DNA of 48,260 bases from Erysipelotrichaceae bacterium (lineage in GTDB: Bacteria > Bacillota_I > Bacilli_A > Erysipelotrichales > Coprobacillaceae). Where the stretch lies: NCBI GenBank assembly GCA_021201315.1, contig JAJQFG010000037.1, forward strand, positions 1 to 48,260. Reading direction: 5' to 3'. Under the pieces are notes generated by a model. It ran no database searches, was not told the DNA's origin, and saw only the letters and a list, made by a program, of their open reading frames with translations. Of the stretch, positions 27,825 through 35,662 are shown piece after piece (position 1 is the first letter of the stretch; every line of letters starts with the position of its first letter). Both the position numbers and the translations under genes were made by a program.

Positions 27825-28816
27825 TGAAAGCTGTTTTAATACCAGGAGATGGTATTGGTCCGGAAATTGCTAAAAGTGTTGAAAATATTACCAAAGCAAT
27901 GCATTTAGATATTGAATGGATTACTTATCAGGCTGGAGCCGAATATGCAGCCAAAACTAAAGAAGTTTTTGAACCAGGATTGGTTGATGCTATTACTGAA
28001 TATAAATGGGCTCTAAAAGGTCCTACTGCAACACCTATTGGTACTGGTTTTAGAAGTGTTAATGTTGCCTTACGTCAAAAATTTGCTACTTATGCCAATG
28101 TTCGTCCAATTCGTTCATTTAAAGGCATAGATTCTAAATATGAAAATATTGATTTGGTTATGATTCGTGAAAATACAGAAGACTTATATAAAGGTATTGA
28201 ATATATGATCAATGATAATATGGCTAATGGTATAAAACTTATTACTAGAGAAGCTAGTGAAAAGATTTGTCGTTATGCTTTTGAATATGCCAAAAACAAT
28301 AAACGCCATAAAGTGACTTGTATTCATAAAGCAAATATTATGAAATTTACTGATGGACTATTTTTAGATTCTTTTAGAAATGTTTCTAAAGATTATCCTG
28401 ATATAGAAGCTCAGGAAGTAATTGTTGATAATATGTGTATGCAATTAGTCATTAGACCTGAAACTTTTGATGTTTTGGTAGCACCTAATTTGTATGGAGA
28501 TATTGTTTCAGATTTATGTGCTGGATTAGTTGGTGGATTAGGTTTTGCACCAAGTGGCAATATTGGTGATGATTATCGTATTTATGAAGCTGTTCATGGT
28601 AGTGCACCTGATATTGCAGGTAAAAATATAGCTAATCCTAGTGCTTTATTATTAGCCTTGGCATTGATGCTAGAGGATTTAGGTCAATTAGATAATGCAA
28701 ATCATTTAAGAGATGCTTTGTCTCAAGTTGTTGAAGAAGGTAAATATGTTACACCTGATATTGGTGGTACATCTTCTACAACTGAATTTACTCAAGCTAT
28801 TATTGAAAGATTATAG
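27824..28816 (+). CDS. icd: Isocitrate dehydrogenase (isocitrate/isopropylmalate dehydrogenase family)
   Basis: A 330-residue dehydrogenase starting MKAVLIPGDGIGPEIAK, converting isocitrate to 2-oxoglutarate. The substrate loop with GTGFRSVNVALRQ, the MIRENTEDLYKGIE block and the nucleotide region HGSAPDIAGKNIANP are intact. The compact size and this nucleotide motif suggest an NAD-linked enzyme. A homoisocitrate- or isopropylmalate-type activity is less likely because it is coupled to aconitase. Its ATG overlaps the acn stop. Confidence 0.9.
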   Translation: MKAVLIPGDGIGPEIAKSVENITKAMHLDIEWITYQAGAEYAAKTKEVFEPGLVDAITEYKWALKGPTATPIGTGFRSVNVALRQKFATYANVRPIRSFKGIDSKYENIDLVMIRENTEDLYKGIEYMINDNMANGIKLITREASEKICRYAFEYAKNNKRHKVTCIHKANIMKFTDGLFLDSFRNVSKDYPDIEAQEVIVDNMCMQLVIRPETFDVLVAPNLYGDIVSDLCAGLVGGLGFAPSGNIGDDYRIYEAVHGSAPDIAGKNIANPSALLLALALMLEDLGQLDNANHLRDALSQVVEEGKYVTPDIGGTSSTTEFTQAIIERL

Positions 28817-28825
28817 GTAAATATT

Positions 28826-29500
28826 ATGCCATCTCATAGTTTATTTGAACATACTACACATGGTTCATTAAGTAGTAAAATATTTGAGTTATTAAGAGAA
28901 AGAATTCTTAATGAAGAATATGAAAAAGGTCAAAAACTTAATGAATTAGCTTTAGCCAATGAACTAAAAATTAGTCGAACACCTATTCGTGAAGCTTTAA
29001 AACAATTAGAACTTGAAGGACTTGTTGAAAGTATTCCTAATAAAGGTGTTTATGTTAAAGGTTTTTCGCCTAGAGACATTGATGATATGTTTGAAGTTCG
29101 TATTGCTTTAGAAGGTCTTGCTATTCGTTTTGCCATAGAACGTATGGATGAAGAACATTTTGCTAAAATCAAAGAAGTATTCGAACTTATGGAATTTTAT
29201 TCTATGAAAAAAGATCAAGATAAAATAGATGATCTTAATATTCTCTTCCATGAATCAATTTACCAAGCAACTCAATCTCAATATTTTGAAAGTCTACTTA
29301 AAGATATTCATTTTTATGTTTCCATTACTAGTCGTCATTCTATATCTCAATATGATCGCAATTCATCTTCATTAGAAGAACATCGAGCTATTTTAAATGC
29401 CATTGAAGCACGCGATGCCTCGCTAGCTTATGATACCATGCAAAAACATATTAAAAAAACACAACTCTTAGTTCGTGCTTATTATGCTAACAAAAACTAG
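28826..29500 (+). CDS. GntR-family regulator, FCD (FadR-like) subfamily
   Basis: A 224-residue regulator. The N-terminal winged helix (residues ~14-80) contains ELKISRTPIREALKQLE and the LVESIPNKGVYVKG wing. The C-terminal all-helical FCD domain (~95-215) normally binds a carboxylic acid through histidines, here plausible in LFHESIY, SRHSI and EEHRAI. It follows icd by 9 bases with a weak ribosome binding site, so it is probably made at a low level. Citrate or a related acid is the natural ligand guess. Confidence 0.9.
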   Translation: MPSHSLFEHTTHGSLSSKIFELLRERILNEEYEKGQKLNELALANELKISRTPIREALKQLELEGLVESIPNKGVYVKGFSPRDIDDMFEVRIALEGLAIRFAIERMDEEHFAKIKEVFELMEFYSMKKDQDKIDDLNILFHESIYQATQSQYFESLLKDIHFYVSITSRHSISQYDRNSSSLEEHRAILNAIEARDASLAYDTMQKHIKKTQLLVRAYYANKN

Positions 29501-29518
29501 ATATTCTCTAGTTTTTTT
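29492..29518 (+). terminator. Terminator of acn-icd-gntR
   Basis: AAACTAGA / TCTAGTTT, an 8-bp stem with a 5-base loop, is followed by a T-run. The TAG stop codon of gntR lies within the 5' arm. Confidence 0.85.
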
Positions 29519-29546
29519 AGTATACTTATTTCAAGGATGTGAGCTT

Positions 29547-30671
29547 ATGGTACCTGTTACATTGAATCCAAAACATTTAAACATACAAGAAGACCAAGAT
29601 TATCGTTTGATTGTTATTAGTGATATTCATGGCCATTTAGATCGTTTTAAAGCGCTATTAAAAAAAGTAAAATATAAACATGATGATTATTTAATTATCT
29701 TAGGTGATTTTGTAGAAAAAGGTGATCAAGTTATTGATACAATTCACTATGTCCAAAAACTTGATCAAAATCCTCGTACATTTGTATTATTAGGTAACTG
29801 TGAATGGGCTTTATCAGCGATGCTTTCTTTACCGGAACTAGCAAGTCAAATACCTATTTATCTTAAACGTATCTCATCCAATGGTGCTATAAGAGATATT
29901 TATCATCGTTTACATTTGGATGAACATCCTGATACTTTATTAGGCAATCAAAAACAAATATATGATTATCTAAAAGACGAATTAACATATATTAATCAAT
30001 TACCAGCAACTTTAAAATTCAACCAATTTCTATTTGTTCATGCAGGTATAGAAAAACGAAAAGATTATCAAAATTCTTCATTATCTTCTTTATTAGAAAT
30101 GCAAAACTTTTATCATAAAGGTCATATTCTAGATGAAATTGTTGTTGTAGGTCATATACCTACTTCTAATTACAAATCTACTATTGATAATTCTATTATT
30201 TTAGATTTAGATAAGAAAATCATATGTATTGATGGTGGTACAGGTGTCAAATGTCTTTCACAACTTAATGCCCTTATTATTGAAAGTCATCATAATAACA
30301 TATCCTATCATCAAGAATATGTTCAACCATTACCTATTTATCAAATGACTCAAGATATTGTATCTCAACCTCAAGATATTCATAAAATATCCTATCCCTA
30401 CTTTGAAGTATCTATTATTCAAAAAGATTCTCAATTTAGCTTATGTTATCAACAAGAAACAAATCAAAAACTATGGATAAAAAATGAATTTCTATATATG
30501 AAAAATAATAAGATATATTGCTTAGATGATTATACTGATAACATGTTATCAATTCATAAAAATGAACTTGTAAAACTTATTGGTATTTATGATCAATATG
30601 CTTATGTGATATATAATAATCAAGTAGGGTGGATAAAATATCAATATTTAACTGTTAAGAAATCCTCCTAA
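29547..30671 (+). CDS. Calcineurin-like metallophosphoesterase
   Basis: A 374-residue protein. The start is set at the ATG at 29547 (MVPVTLNPK), with AAGGATG properly spaced; longer frames read back through the gntR terminator. Residues ~25-250 form a dinuclear-metal phosphoesterase fold: SDIHGH, GDFVEKGD, GNCEW and late histidines (FVHAG, VVGHIPT). The third motif reads GNCE rather than GNHE, as in YfcE-type phosphodiesterases. The final ~65 residues are rich in aromatic residues and beta-like, possibly an SH3-like domain. No membrane segment. The substrate is unknown. Confidence 0.82.
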   Translation: MVPVTLNPKHLNIQEDQDYRLIVISDIHGHLDRFKALLKKVKYKHDDYLIILGDFVEKGDQVIDTIHYVQKLDQNPRTFVLLGNCEWALSAMLSLPELASQIPIYLKRISSNGAIRDIYHRLHLDEHPDTLLGNQKQIYDYLKDELTYINQLPATLKFNQFLFVHAGIEKRKDYQNSSLSSLLEMQNFYHKGHILDEIVVVGHIPTSNYKSTIDNSIILDLDKKIICIDGGTGVKCLSQLNALIIESHHNNISYHQEYVQPLPIYQMTQDIVSQPQDIHKISYPYFEVSIIQKDSQFSLCYQQETNQKLWIKNEFLYMKNNKIYCLDDYTDNMLSIHKNELVKLIGIYDQYAYVIYNNQVGWIKYQYLTVKKSS

Positions 30672-30687
30672 TGTGAGGATTCTTTTT
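30661..30687 (+). terminator. Terminator after the metallophosphoesterase
   Basis: AATCCTC / GAGGATT, a 7-bp stem, with the TAA stop codon in the 7-base loop and a following CTTTTTT. It is the third terminator in this stretch that contains the stop codon of its own gene. Confidence 0.85.
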
Positions 30688-30771
30688 TATTTTCAATTTG
30701 TGAAAATATTCATATACTTTTATATATAAATTTAGTAAAATATAAGTAAATATATGAAAGGAGGAAAAACA

Positions 30772-32688
30772 ATGAATGATTTTCCTAATCTGTTTACACC
30801 TATAACAATAGGTAAAACAACTGTGAAAAACCGTATCTTTATGCCACCTTTATCTACCAATTTGGCTAATCATGGTTATGTAACAGATGATTTAATCCAA
30901 CATTATTCATCACGAGCCAAAGGTGGTGTGGGACTCATTATCACAGAAGTAACAACTGTTGAACCAGTATATACTTATTTACCTGGTGATATGTCCATTT
31001 GCGATGATAGTTATATTGAAGGTTGGCGAAAACTTGTAAGTGCAGTCCATCAATATGATACAAAAATACTATCACAATTATTTCATCCTGCATTTATGGC
31101 TTATCCGTTACCTGGAACACCACAATTGATTGCTCCGTCTAATGTAGGACCATATTATGCTAAAGAAGCGCCTAGAGAGGTAACTATTGAGGAATTGAAA
31201 GTTATTATCAAACAGTTTGGCGAAGCCGCTTATCGTTTTAAACAGGCAGGTGGTGATGGCGTGGAGATTCAAGCAGCGCATGCGCATGGATTATTGGGAG
31301 GCTTTTTAACACCATTATATAATAAACGTACAGATGAATATGGTGGCGATATCAATGGTCGTTTGAAATTAACTTTAGAAGTGATTGATGAAGTTAGAAA
31401 AGTGTGTGATGATGACTTTATCATTGACGTGAGAATTTCGGGTGATGAATATAGTGATGGTGGATTGACACTCAATGAAATGATTTATGTTTCTAAGCAA
31501 TTAGAGAAACATGGTGTTGATTTTATTCATGTTTCAGGTGGTAATACCATCAAACGTGGCAGTTCAATGCCAGCTCCTGGGACAAATCCAGCCCCACACA
31601 TGCATGCCAGTGAAGAAATTAAGAAATATGTTCATATACCAGTAGCTACAGTTGCAAGAATTAATGAACCATGGATTGCTGAAGAATTGATTGAAAACGG
31701 GAAATGTGATATTTGCATGATTGGTAGACCTAATCTTTGTGATAAGGATTTTGCAAATAAAGCAAAAATGGGACAAATTGAAGATATTAGACCATGTATT
31801 GGCTGTGGCAGATGTTTGACGGGTATTATGTTTGGCAAGCCAATTTCATGTACAGTGAATCCCTCAGTGCAATCCGATGAGATTGAAGAGGCTGATGTTA
31901 AGAAGAAGGTATTGGTTATTGGTGGTGGACCTGCTGGTATGGAAGTGGCTTATGATTGTTTTAGAAGAGGGCATGAAGTTGTTTTATGTGAGAAGTCTGG
32001 TAAACTTGGAGGACAGTTGAATATTGCAGCTGTACCTATTACAAAACAGGAAATTACGAAGGTTGTTAAGTATATGAGAAGACGTTTGGAAGTTTCAAAT
32101 GTTGATATTAGACTTAATACGGAAGTTACGGATGAAATGTTAGATAATGAATTTAAGGATTATGAAGTAGTAGGCACAATTGGTGCCATTCCTAAAGAAA
32201 TAGAAGCTTTTAAAGTCTTTAAACAAACTATGACAGCAGATGATATTTTATCAGGTAAAGCTTTTCCTGGTAGAAAAATTGTTATTATTGGTGGTGGATC
32301 TGTTGGATGCGAAACAGCTGATTATTTAGCTCCACTTATCAATGACTTATTCCCTAATAATCGTGATGTTACAATTATTGAACAAACACCAGGATTAATG
32401 AATGGTGAGGGTGGTGCCGCAAAGAGCCAATTAACGCTTCGTTTAATGCGTAAAGGCATAAAGATTGAAACCAATAGTCAAATCACATCTGTTGATGAAA
32501 ATACTATAACTTATATGAAAAAGGGACAAGAATATATCATTGACGATGCTGATACACTTGTTTTTGCTTGTGGATATGATCCAGTAAAAATGAATCATGA
32601 AAGAATTCATTATATTGGTGATAGTGATAAAGTTAGAAATTTAAAAGATGCCATAAGTTCAGCTTATGCATATGCACTAAAATTATAA
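30772..32688 (+). CDS. OYE-family NADH:flavin oxidoreductase with 4Fe-4S cluster (first of pair)
   Basis: A 638-residue multidomain reductase. Residues ~1-340 form an FMN-binding TIM barrel. An iron-sulphur site CIGCGRC ... C follows (~350-370), then FAD (VIGGGPAG) and NAD(P)H (IIGGGSVG) Rossmann domains. The architecture matches 2,4-dienoyl-CoA reductase and BaiCD/BaiH bile-acid enzymes. The barrel motif reads EIQAAHAHGLLGGFL, lacking the tyrosine of FadH, so the substrate probably differs. The cluster spacing C-x2-C-x2-C is one shorter than in FadH. I start at 30772 because the ATG at 30754 lies upstream of AAAGGAGG. Paired with the next gene, 10 bases on. Confidence 0.88.
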   Translation: MNDFPNLFTPITIGKTTVKNRIFMPPLSTNLANHGYVTDDLIQHYSSRAKGGVGLIITEVTTVEPVYTYLPGDMSICDDSYIEGWRKLVSAVHQYDTKILSQLFHPAFMAYPLPGTPQLIAPSNVGPYYAKEAPREVTIEELKVIIKQFGEAAYRFKQAGGDGVEIQAAHAHGLLGGFLTPLYNKRTDEYGGDINGRLKLTLEVIDEVRKVCDDDFIIDVRISGDEYSDGGLTLNEMIYVSKQLEKHGVDFIHVSGGNTIKRGSSMPAPGTNPAPHMHASEEIKKYVHIPVATVARINEPWIAEELIENGKCDICMIGRPNLCDKDFANKAKMGQIEDIRPCIGCGRCLTGIMFGKPISCTVNPSVQSDEIEEADVKKKVLVIGGGPAGMEVAYDCFRRGHEVVLCEKSGKLGGQLNIAAVPITKQEITKVVKYMRRRLEVSNVDIRLNTEVTDEMLDNEFKDYEVVGTIGAIPKEIEAFKVFKQTMTADDILSGKAFPGRKIVIIGGGSVGCETADYLAPLINDLFPNNRDVTIIEQTPGLMNGEGGAAKSQLTLRLMRKGIKIETNSQITSVDENTITYMKKGQEYIIDDADTLVFACGYDPVKMNHERIHYIGDSDKVRNLKDAISSAYAYALKL

Positions 32689-32698
32689 AGGAGAATTT

Positions 32699-34702
32699 AT
32701 GAGTAAATTATTAGAACCGATACAAGTCGGTAAAATGACATTAAAAAATAGAATCATGTTTCCACCTCTGACAACAGGTTATGAAGAAAGAGATGGATCA
32801 ATTGGCACACGTAGTTTAGGCTTTTATGAAAGATTAGCTAAAGGTGGTGTTGGCTATATTGTTATTGGAGATGTAGCACCCGTTCGTACTGCTTCTCCTA
32901 CCCCTAAATTATATGATGATAGTCAAATACCAACATTTAAGAAACTTGCTGATACCTTGCATCAATATGATGCCAAAGTAGCTTTACAAATTTTCCATCC
33001 TGAATATGACGTTCCTGGTGTTGGCAAAATGATTGTAGATGCTAATATAGCACGTGGGGCAGCTGCCAAAGCCAAAGCTTCAGGTAATGAAGAAGAAGCA
33101 ACAAAACAAACACAACTTGCTGAAACAATCACAAGAGATGCTTATGCAAAACTACATCATGATATGCAACACTTTGTATCAGAAGCCACTGTAGAACAAT
33201 TACAAGCTATTATTCAAAGTATTGGTGCTTGTGCTTCTAAAGCACAAGAAGCAGGTATTGATGCAATTGAAATCCATGGTGATAGAATTGTAGGATCACT
33301 TTGTTCTAAAATATTGAATCATAGAACTGATAATTACGGTGGCTCTTTTGAAAATAGAACACGATTTGCTTTAGAAGTTGTAAAAACTATAAGAGAGTCT
33401 GCACCAGAACTAGCTATTGAATATAAATTACCAATTATTACTGTTAATAGTGATGGAACACTTAGAGGAAAAGGTGGTCTACAAGAAGATGAAGCTATTG
33501 AATTTGCTAAACTATTAGAAGATGCTGGGGTTGATATGATTCAAGTAGCGCAAGCCAATCATACTGGCTCTATGGGTGATACCATTCCTCCAATGGGAGA
33601 TGTTCCTTATAATTGGACATTGCCAGTGGCTAAAAAGATTAAGGATGTTGTTTCTATTCCTATAGCTACTGTAGGAAGAGTTGTTACAGTTGAAGCAGGA
33701 GAGAAAATACTAGAAAATGGTGAAGCTGATATTATTGCATATGGACGTTCATTATGTACAGATCCTGATATTGCTTTAAAAATTGAAAAAGGAGAATGCA
33801 TTCGTGAATGTTTGAATTGTAATAAGGGATGTGTTGATGCTATTCAAAATCGTCGATATATTTCTTGTGTTTTAAATGCAGAAAATGGTGATGAAACAAC
33901 TATATTTATTAAACCATCTGATACTTCAAAGAAAGTTCTTATTATTGGTGGTGGTTTAGCAGGTTTAGAAGCTGCTAGAGTGGCAGCTATTCGTGGTCAT
34001 CAAGTGACTATTGTTGAAAAAGCAGATAAACTAGGTGGACAAATTCATTTAGCTGCAATACCTCCAAGAAAAAGTGAAATACTTAGATCTGTAGAATATT
34101 ATGAAAAAATCTTACCAACACTCAATGTAAATATTGAACTAAATAGTGAAGCTACAGTGGATTATATTAATAATTTTGATCAAGTGATTATAGCTATTGG
34201 GGCTCATAATATGGATGTACCATTTAAAGTAGAAAATAGTAATATTGTATCTTCATGGGATGTTTTAGCAGGTGCTCAAGTTAACGGAAAATGTGTTGTT
34301 TTAGGTGGAGGTCTTGTTGGTAGTGAAACCACAGAATTCCTTATCAATAAAGGCTATGAAACATCAATTGTAGAAATGTTAGATAAAGTCGCTATTGGTG
34401 AGTCATCAACTGTTTTGCCTTTGGTCATCAAAGATTTCAAAGAACACAACGTCACTCAATACGTCAATACCAAAGTCAATGAAATCAAAGACAATACTAT
34501 CTATGCAACCAATACAACTGATAATACAGAAATAACTATCAAAGCTGATACCATTATCAATGCCTTAGGATCAAAGAAAAACATCTATAATGAAACAGGA
34601 ATTACTGTACCATTAACATATGTAGGAGATTGCTCTGGTGATAAAACAGCTGATATTGCTTCAGCTATTCGTTCAGGCTACTATGCTGCTAATGCAATAT
34701 AA
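32699..34702 (+). CDS. OYE-family flavin/4Fe-4S reductase with HGDR motif (bilirubin reductase-like candidate)
   Basis: A 667-residue enzyme with the same order as its neighbour: FMN barrel, cluster C-x2-C-x3-C-x11-C (ECLNCNKGC ... SC), FAD domain (IIGGGLAGLEAA) and NAD(P) domain (VLGGGLVGSET). At the active-site strand it reads EIHGDRIVG (H193, G194, D195, R196), replacing the usual HGAHGYL. From memory, HGDR is the hallmark of the gut bilirubin reductase BilR; that link is inference. A helical insertion (~115-165) with many Ala, Lys and Glu is unusual for the family. The last ~350 residues would pass electrons from NADH to FMN. Confidence 0.85.
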   Translation: MSKLLEPIQVGKMTLKNRIMFPPLTTGYEERDGSIGTRSLGFYERLAKGGVGYIVIGDVAPVRTASPTPKLYDDSQIPTFKKLADTLHQYDAKVALQIFHPEYDVPGVGKMIVDANIARGAAAKAKASGNEEEATKQTQLAETITRDAYAKLHHDMQHFVSEATVEQLQAIIQSIGACASKAQEAGIDAIEIHGDRIVGSLCSKILNHRTDNYGGSFENRTRFALEVVKTIRESAPELAIEYKLPIITVNSDGTLRGKGGLQEDEAIEFAKLLEDAGVDMIQVAQANHTGSMGDTIPPMGDVPYNWTLPVAKKIKDVVSIPIATVGRVVTVEAGEKILENGEADIIAYGRSLCTDPDIALKIEKGECIRECLNCNKGCVDAIQNRRYISCVLNAENGDETTIFIKPSDTSKKVLIIGGGLAGLEAARVAAIRGHQVTIVEKADKLGGQIHLAAIPPRKSEILRSVEYYEKILPTLNVNIELNSEATVDYINNFDQVIIAIGAHNMDVPFKVENSNIVSSWDVLAGAQVNGKCVVLGGGLVGSETTEFLINKGYETSIVEMLDKVAIGESSTVLPLVIKDFKEHNVTQYVNTKVNEIKDNTIYATNTTDNTEITIKADTIINALGSKKNIYNETGITVPLTYVGDCSGDKTADIASAIRSGYYAANAI

Positions 34703-34704
34703 AA

Positions 34705-34730
34705 AAACCTAGATTTAATCTAGGTTTTCT
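34705..34730. terminator. Bidirectional terminator between the reductase and rrf2 genes
   Basis: AAACCTAGATT and AATCTAGGTTT form a nearly uninterrupted 11-bp palindrome, with A- and T-runs on both sides. It lies between two convergent genes and includes the stop codon of the minus-strand rrf2-type gene, so it should serve both strands. Confidence 0.85.
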
Positions 34731-35146
34731 TTTAGTTCATCTAACAATATTTGCAACGTTACTTGCTTCATATTTTCACTCATTGCTTTTATACTATCTT
34801 CCATATGAGGATATATTAACTCATAAAAGCTCTTTCCCACAGGACAATCACTACTTCCTTCATATATTTTAAAAACATCTTCCACATCACTACTTTCCAC
34901 TGCTTGATAAATATCCCATAATGTTATATCTTGTGCATCCTTAGCAAGTTTCACCCCACCATTTTTACCAGAAGTTGCGATTAATAATTCATTCTTTGAT
35001 AAATCAATAAAAATATTTCTTACAACAACAGCATTCACACCAATACTATCAGCTACAATACTACTGGTAATACGCATCTTATCAGAAAAAGCAGCAACAT
35101 AAAGTAAAGAATGAATCGCCATAGGAAATTTCTTGCTTGTACGCAT
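34715..35146 (-). CDS. Rrf2-family transcriptional regulator
   Basis: A 143-residue winged-helix regulator. The N-terminal helix-turn-helix runs over residues ~10-60 (MAIHSLLYVAAF, then SIGVNAVVVRNIFIDL), followed by the wing GKNGGVKLAK. It has a single cysteine in the SSDCPVGKSF block. It therefore lacks the three-cysteine iron-sulphur set of IscR/NsrR and resembles the YwnA-like branch. It is convergent with the reductase pair and divergent from the YkgJ-like gene, either of which could be its target. Confidence 0.88.
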   Translation of the reverse strand: MRTSKKFPMAIHSLLYVAAFSDKMRITSSIVADSIGVNAVVVRNIFIDLSKNELLIATSGKNGGVKLAKDAQDITLWDIYQAVESSDVEDVFKIYEGSSDCPVGKSFYELIYPHMEDSIKAMSENMKQVTLQILLDELKENLD

Positions 35147-35163
35147 ATAACCACCTCAAAAAA

Positions 35164-35192
35164 AGTATAACAGATTTTATCTTATCATTCAA
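35164..35192 (-). promoter_or_regulatory. Promoter of the rrf2-type gene
   Basis: On the minus strand TTGAAT (35187-35192), a 17-bp spacer and TATACT (35164-35169), about 18 bases from the start codon. It lies back to back with the plus-strand promoter at 35202-35230. Confidence 0.75.
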
Positions 35193-35201
35193 TTGTAACT
35201 C

Positions 35202-35230
35202 TTGACATGATATTTACCATAAAATATAAT
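35202..35230 (+). promoter_or_regulatory. Promoter of the YkgJ-like gene
   Basis: TTGACA (35202-35207), a 17-bp spacer and TATAAT (35225-35230), both full consensus. The start point would be near 35237, which excludes any translation start upstream of it. Confidence 0.88.
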
Positions 35231-35253
35231 GTAATTATTCAAATTACATTATA
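35225..35253. promoter_or_regulatory. 12-bp operator dyad over the YkgJ-like promoter
   Basis: TATAATGTAATT and AATTACATTATA are exact complements around a 5-base centre. The dyad begins at the -10 box and covers the expected start point, the classical position for a repressor. The divergent Rrf2-type protein is the nearest candidate (inference). Confidence 0.68.
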
Positions 35254-35266
35254 TGGGGTGATACAC

Positions 35267-35575
35267 TTGATAATTGATATTATAAAAGCATGGCTAAAAT
35301 GGCATAAAAATTGGGATGCATTATGCAATTGTTGTGGTAAATGTTGTTATTCTCGCTCCTTGGGAAAAGATGGAGAAGTCATTATTCATTATAATAGTCC
35401 TTGTGATTATTTAGATACCGAAACAAATAGATGTAGAGTTTACGAACAGCGTTTTCAAAAATGCCAATATTGTAAAAAAGTCAATCTCTTTAGAGTCTTA
35501 TTTAATCCTACTCTACCAAAAGACTGTACTTATCTTCAGACATTTAGATTATGGGAAGTAAGAAAGAAAAAATAA
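35267..35575 (+). CDS. YkgJ/YcgN-like cysteine-rich protein (TTG start)
   Basis: A 102-residue protein with a TTG start (MIIDIIKAWLKWHKNW), chosen because GGGGTGA lies 6 bases upstream and the transcript starts near 35237. Eight or more cysteines follow the pattern C20-x-CC-x2-CC ... C ... C-x11-C-x2-C (LCNCCGKCC, CDYLD, CRVYEQRFQKC). This matches the YkgJ-type putative zinc- or iron-chelating domain family, whose role is poorly known. It is expressed from a consensus promoter with a strong operator. Confidence 0.75.
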   Translation: MIIDIIKAWLKWHKNWDALCNCCGKCCYSRSLGKDGEVIIHYNSPCDYLDTETNRCRVYEQRFQKCQYCKKVNLFRVLFNPTLPKDCTYLQTFRLWEVRKKK

Positions 35576-35662
35576 TTTCTTTGTCCACTTACTTGACACA
35601 TCTTTTTTAATTATCATTGATAATATATAATTAATATAGATTTAAGAAAATGGAGAGGAAAA
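35576..35662 (+). repeat. 87-bp duplicated promoter block, copy 1
   Basis: This block upstream of the first lipoprotein gene matches 36661-36747 over 87 bases with about 5 mismatches and no gaps. It includes TTGACA (35593-35598), an AT-rich -10 region (TTGATAATATATAAT) and the GGAGAGG ribosome binding site. Around the -35 box, TGTC and GACA form an imperfect dyad. Confidence 0.85.

Noticed and set aside
29475-29546. 24-residue hydrophobic N-terminal extension of the metallophosphoesterase as a signal peptide
   Set aside because: The extension reads through the gntR stop and terminator. A well-spaced ribosome binding site precedes the ATG at 29547.
35207-35266. 20-residue N-terminal extension of the YkgJ-like protein
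   Set aside because: It would start inside the promoter, upstream of the predicted transcription start. The TTG at 35267 has the ribosome binding site.
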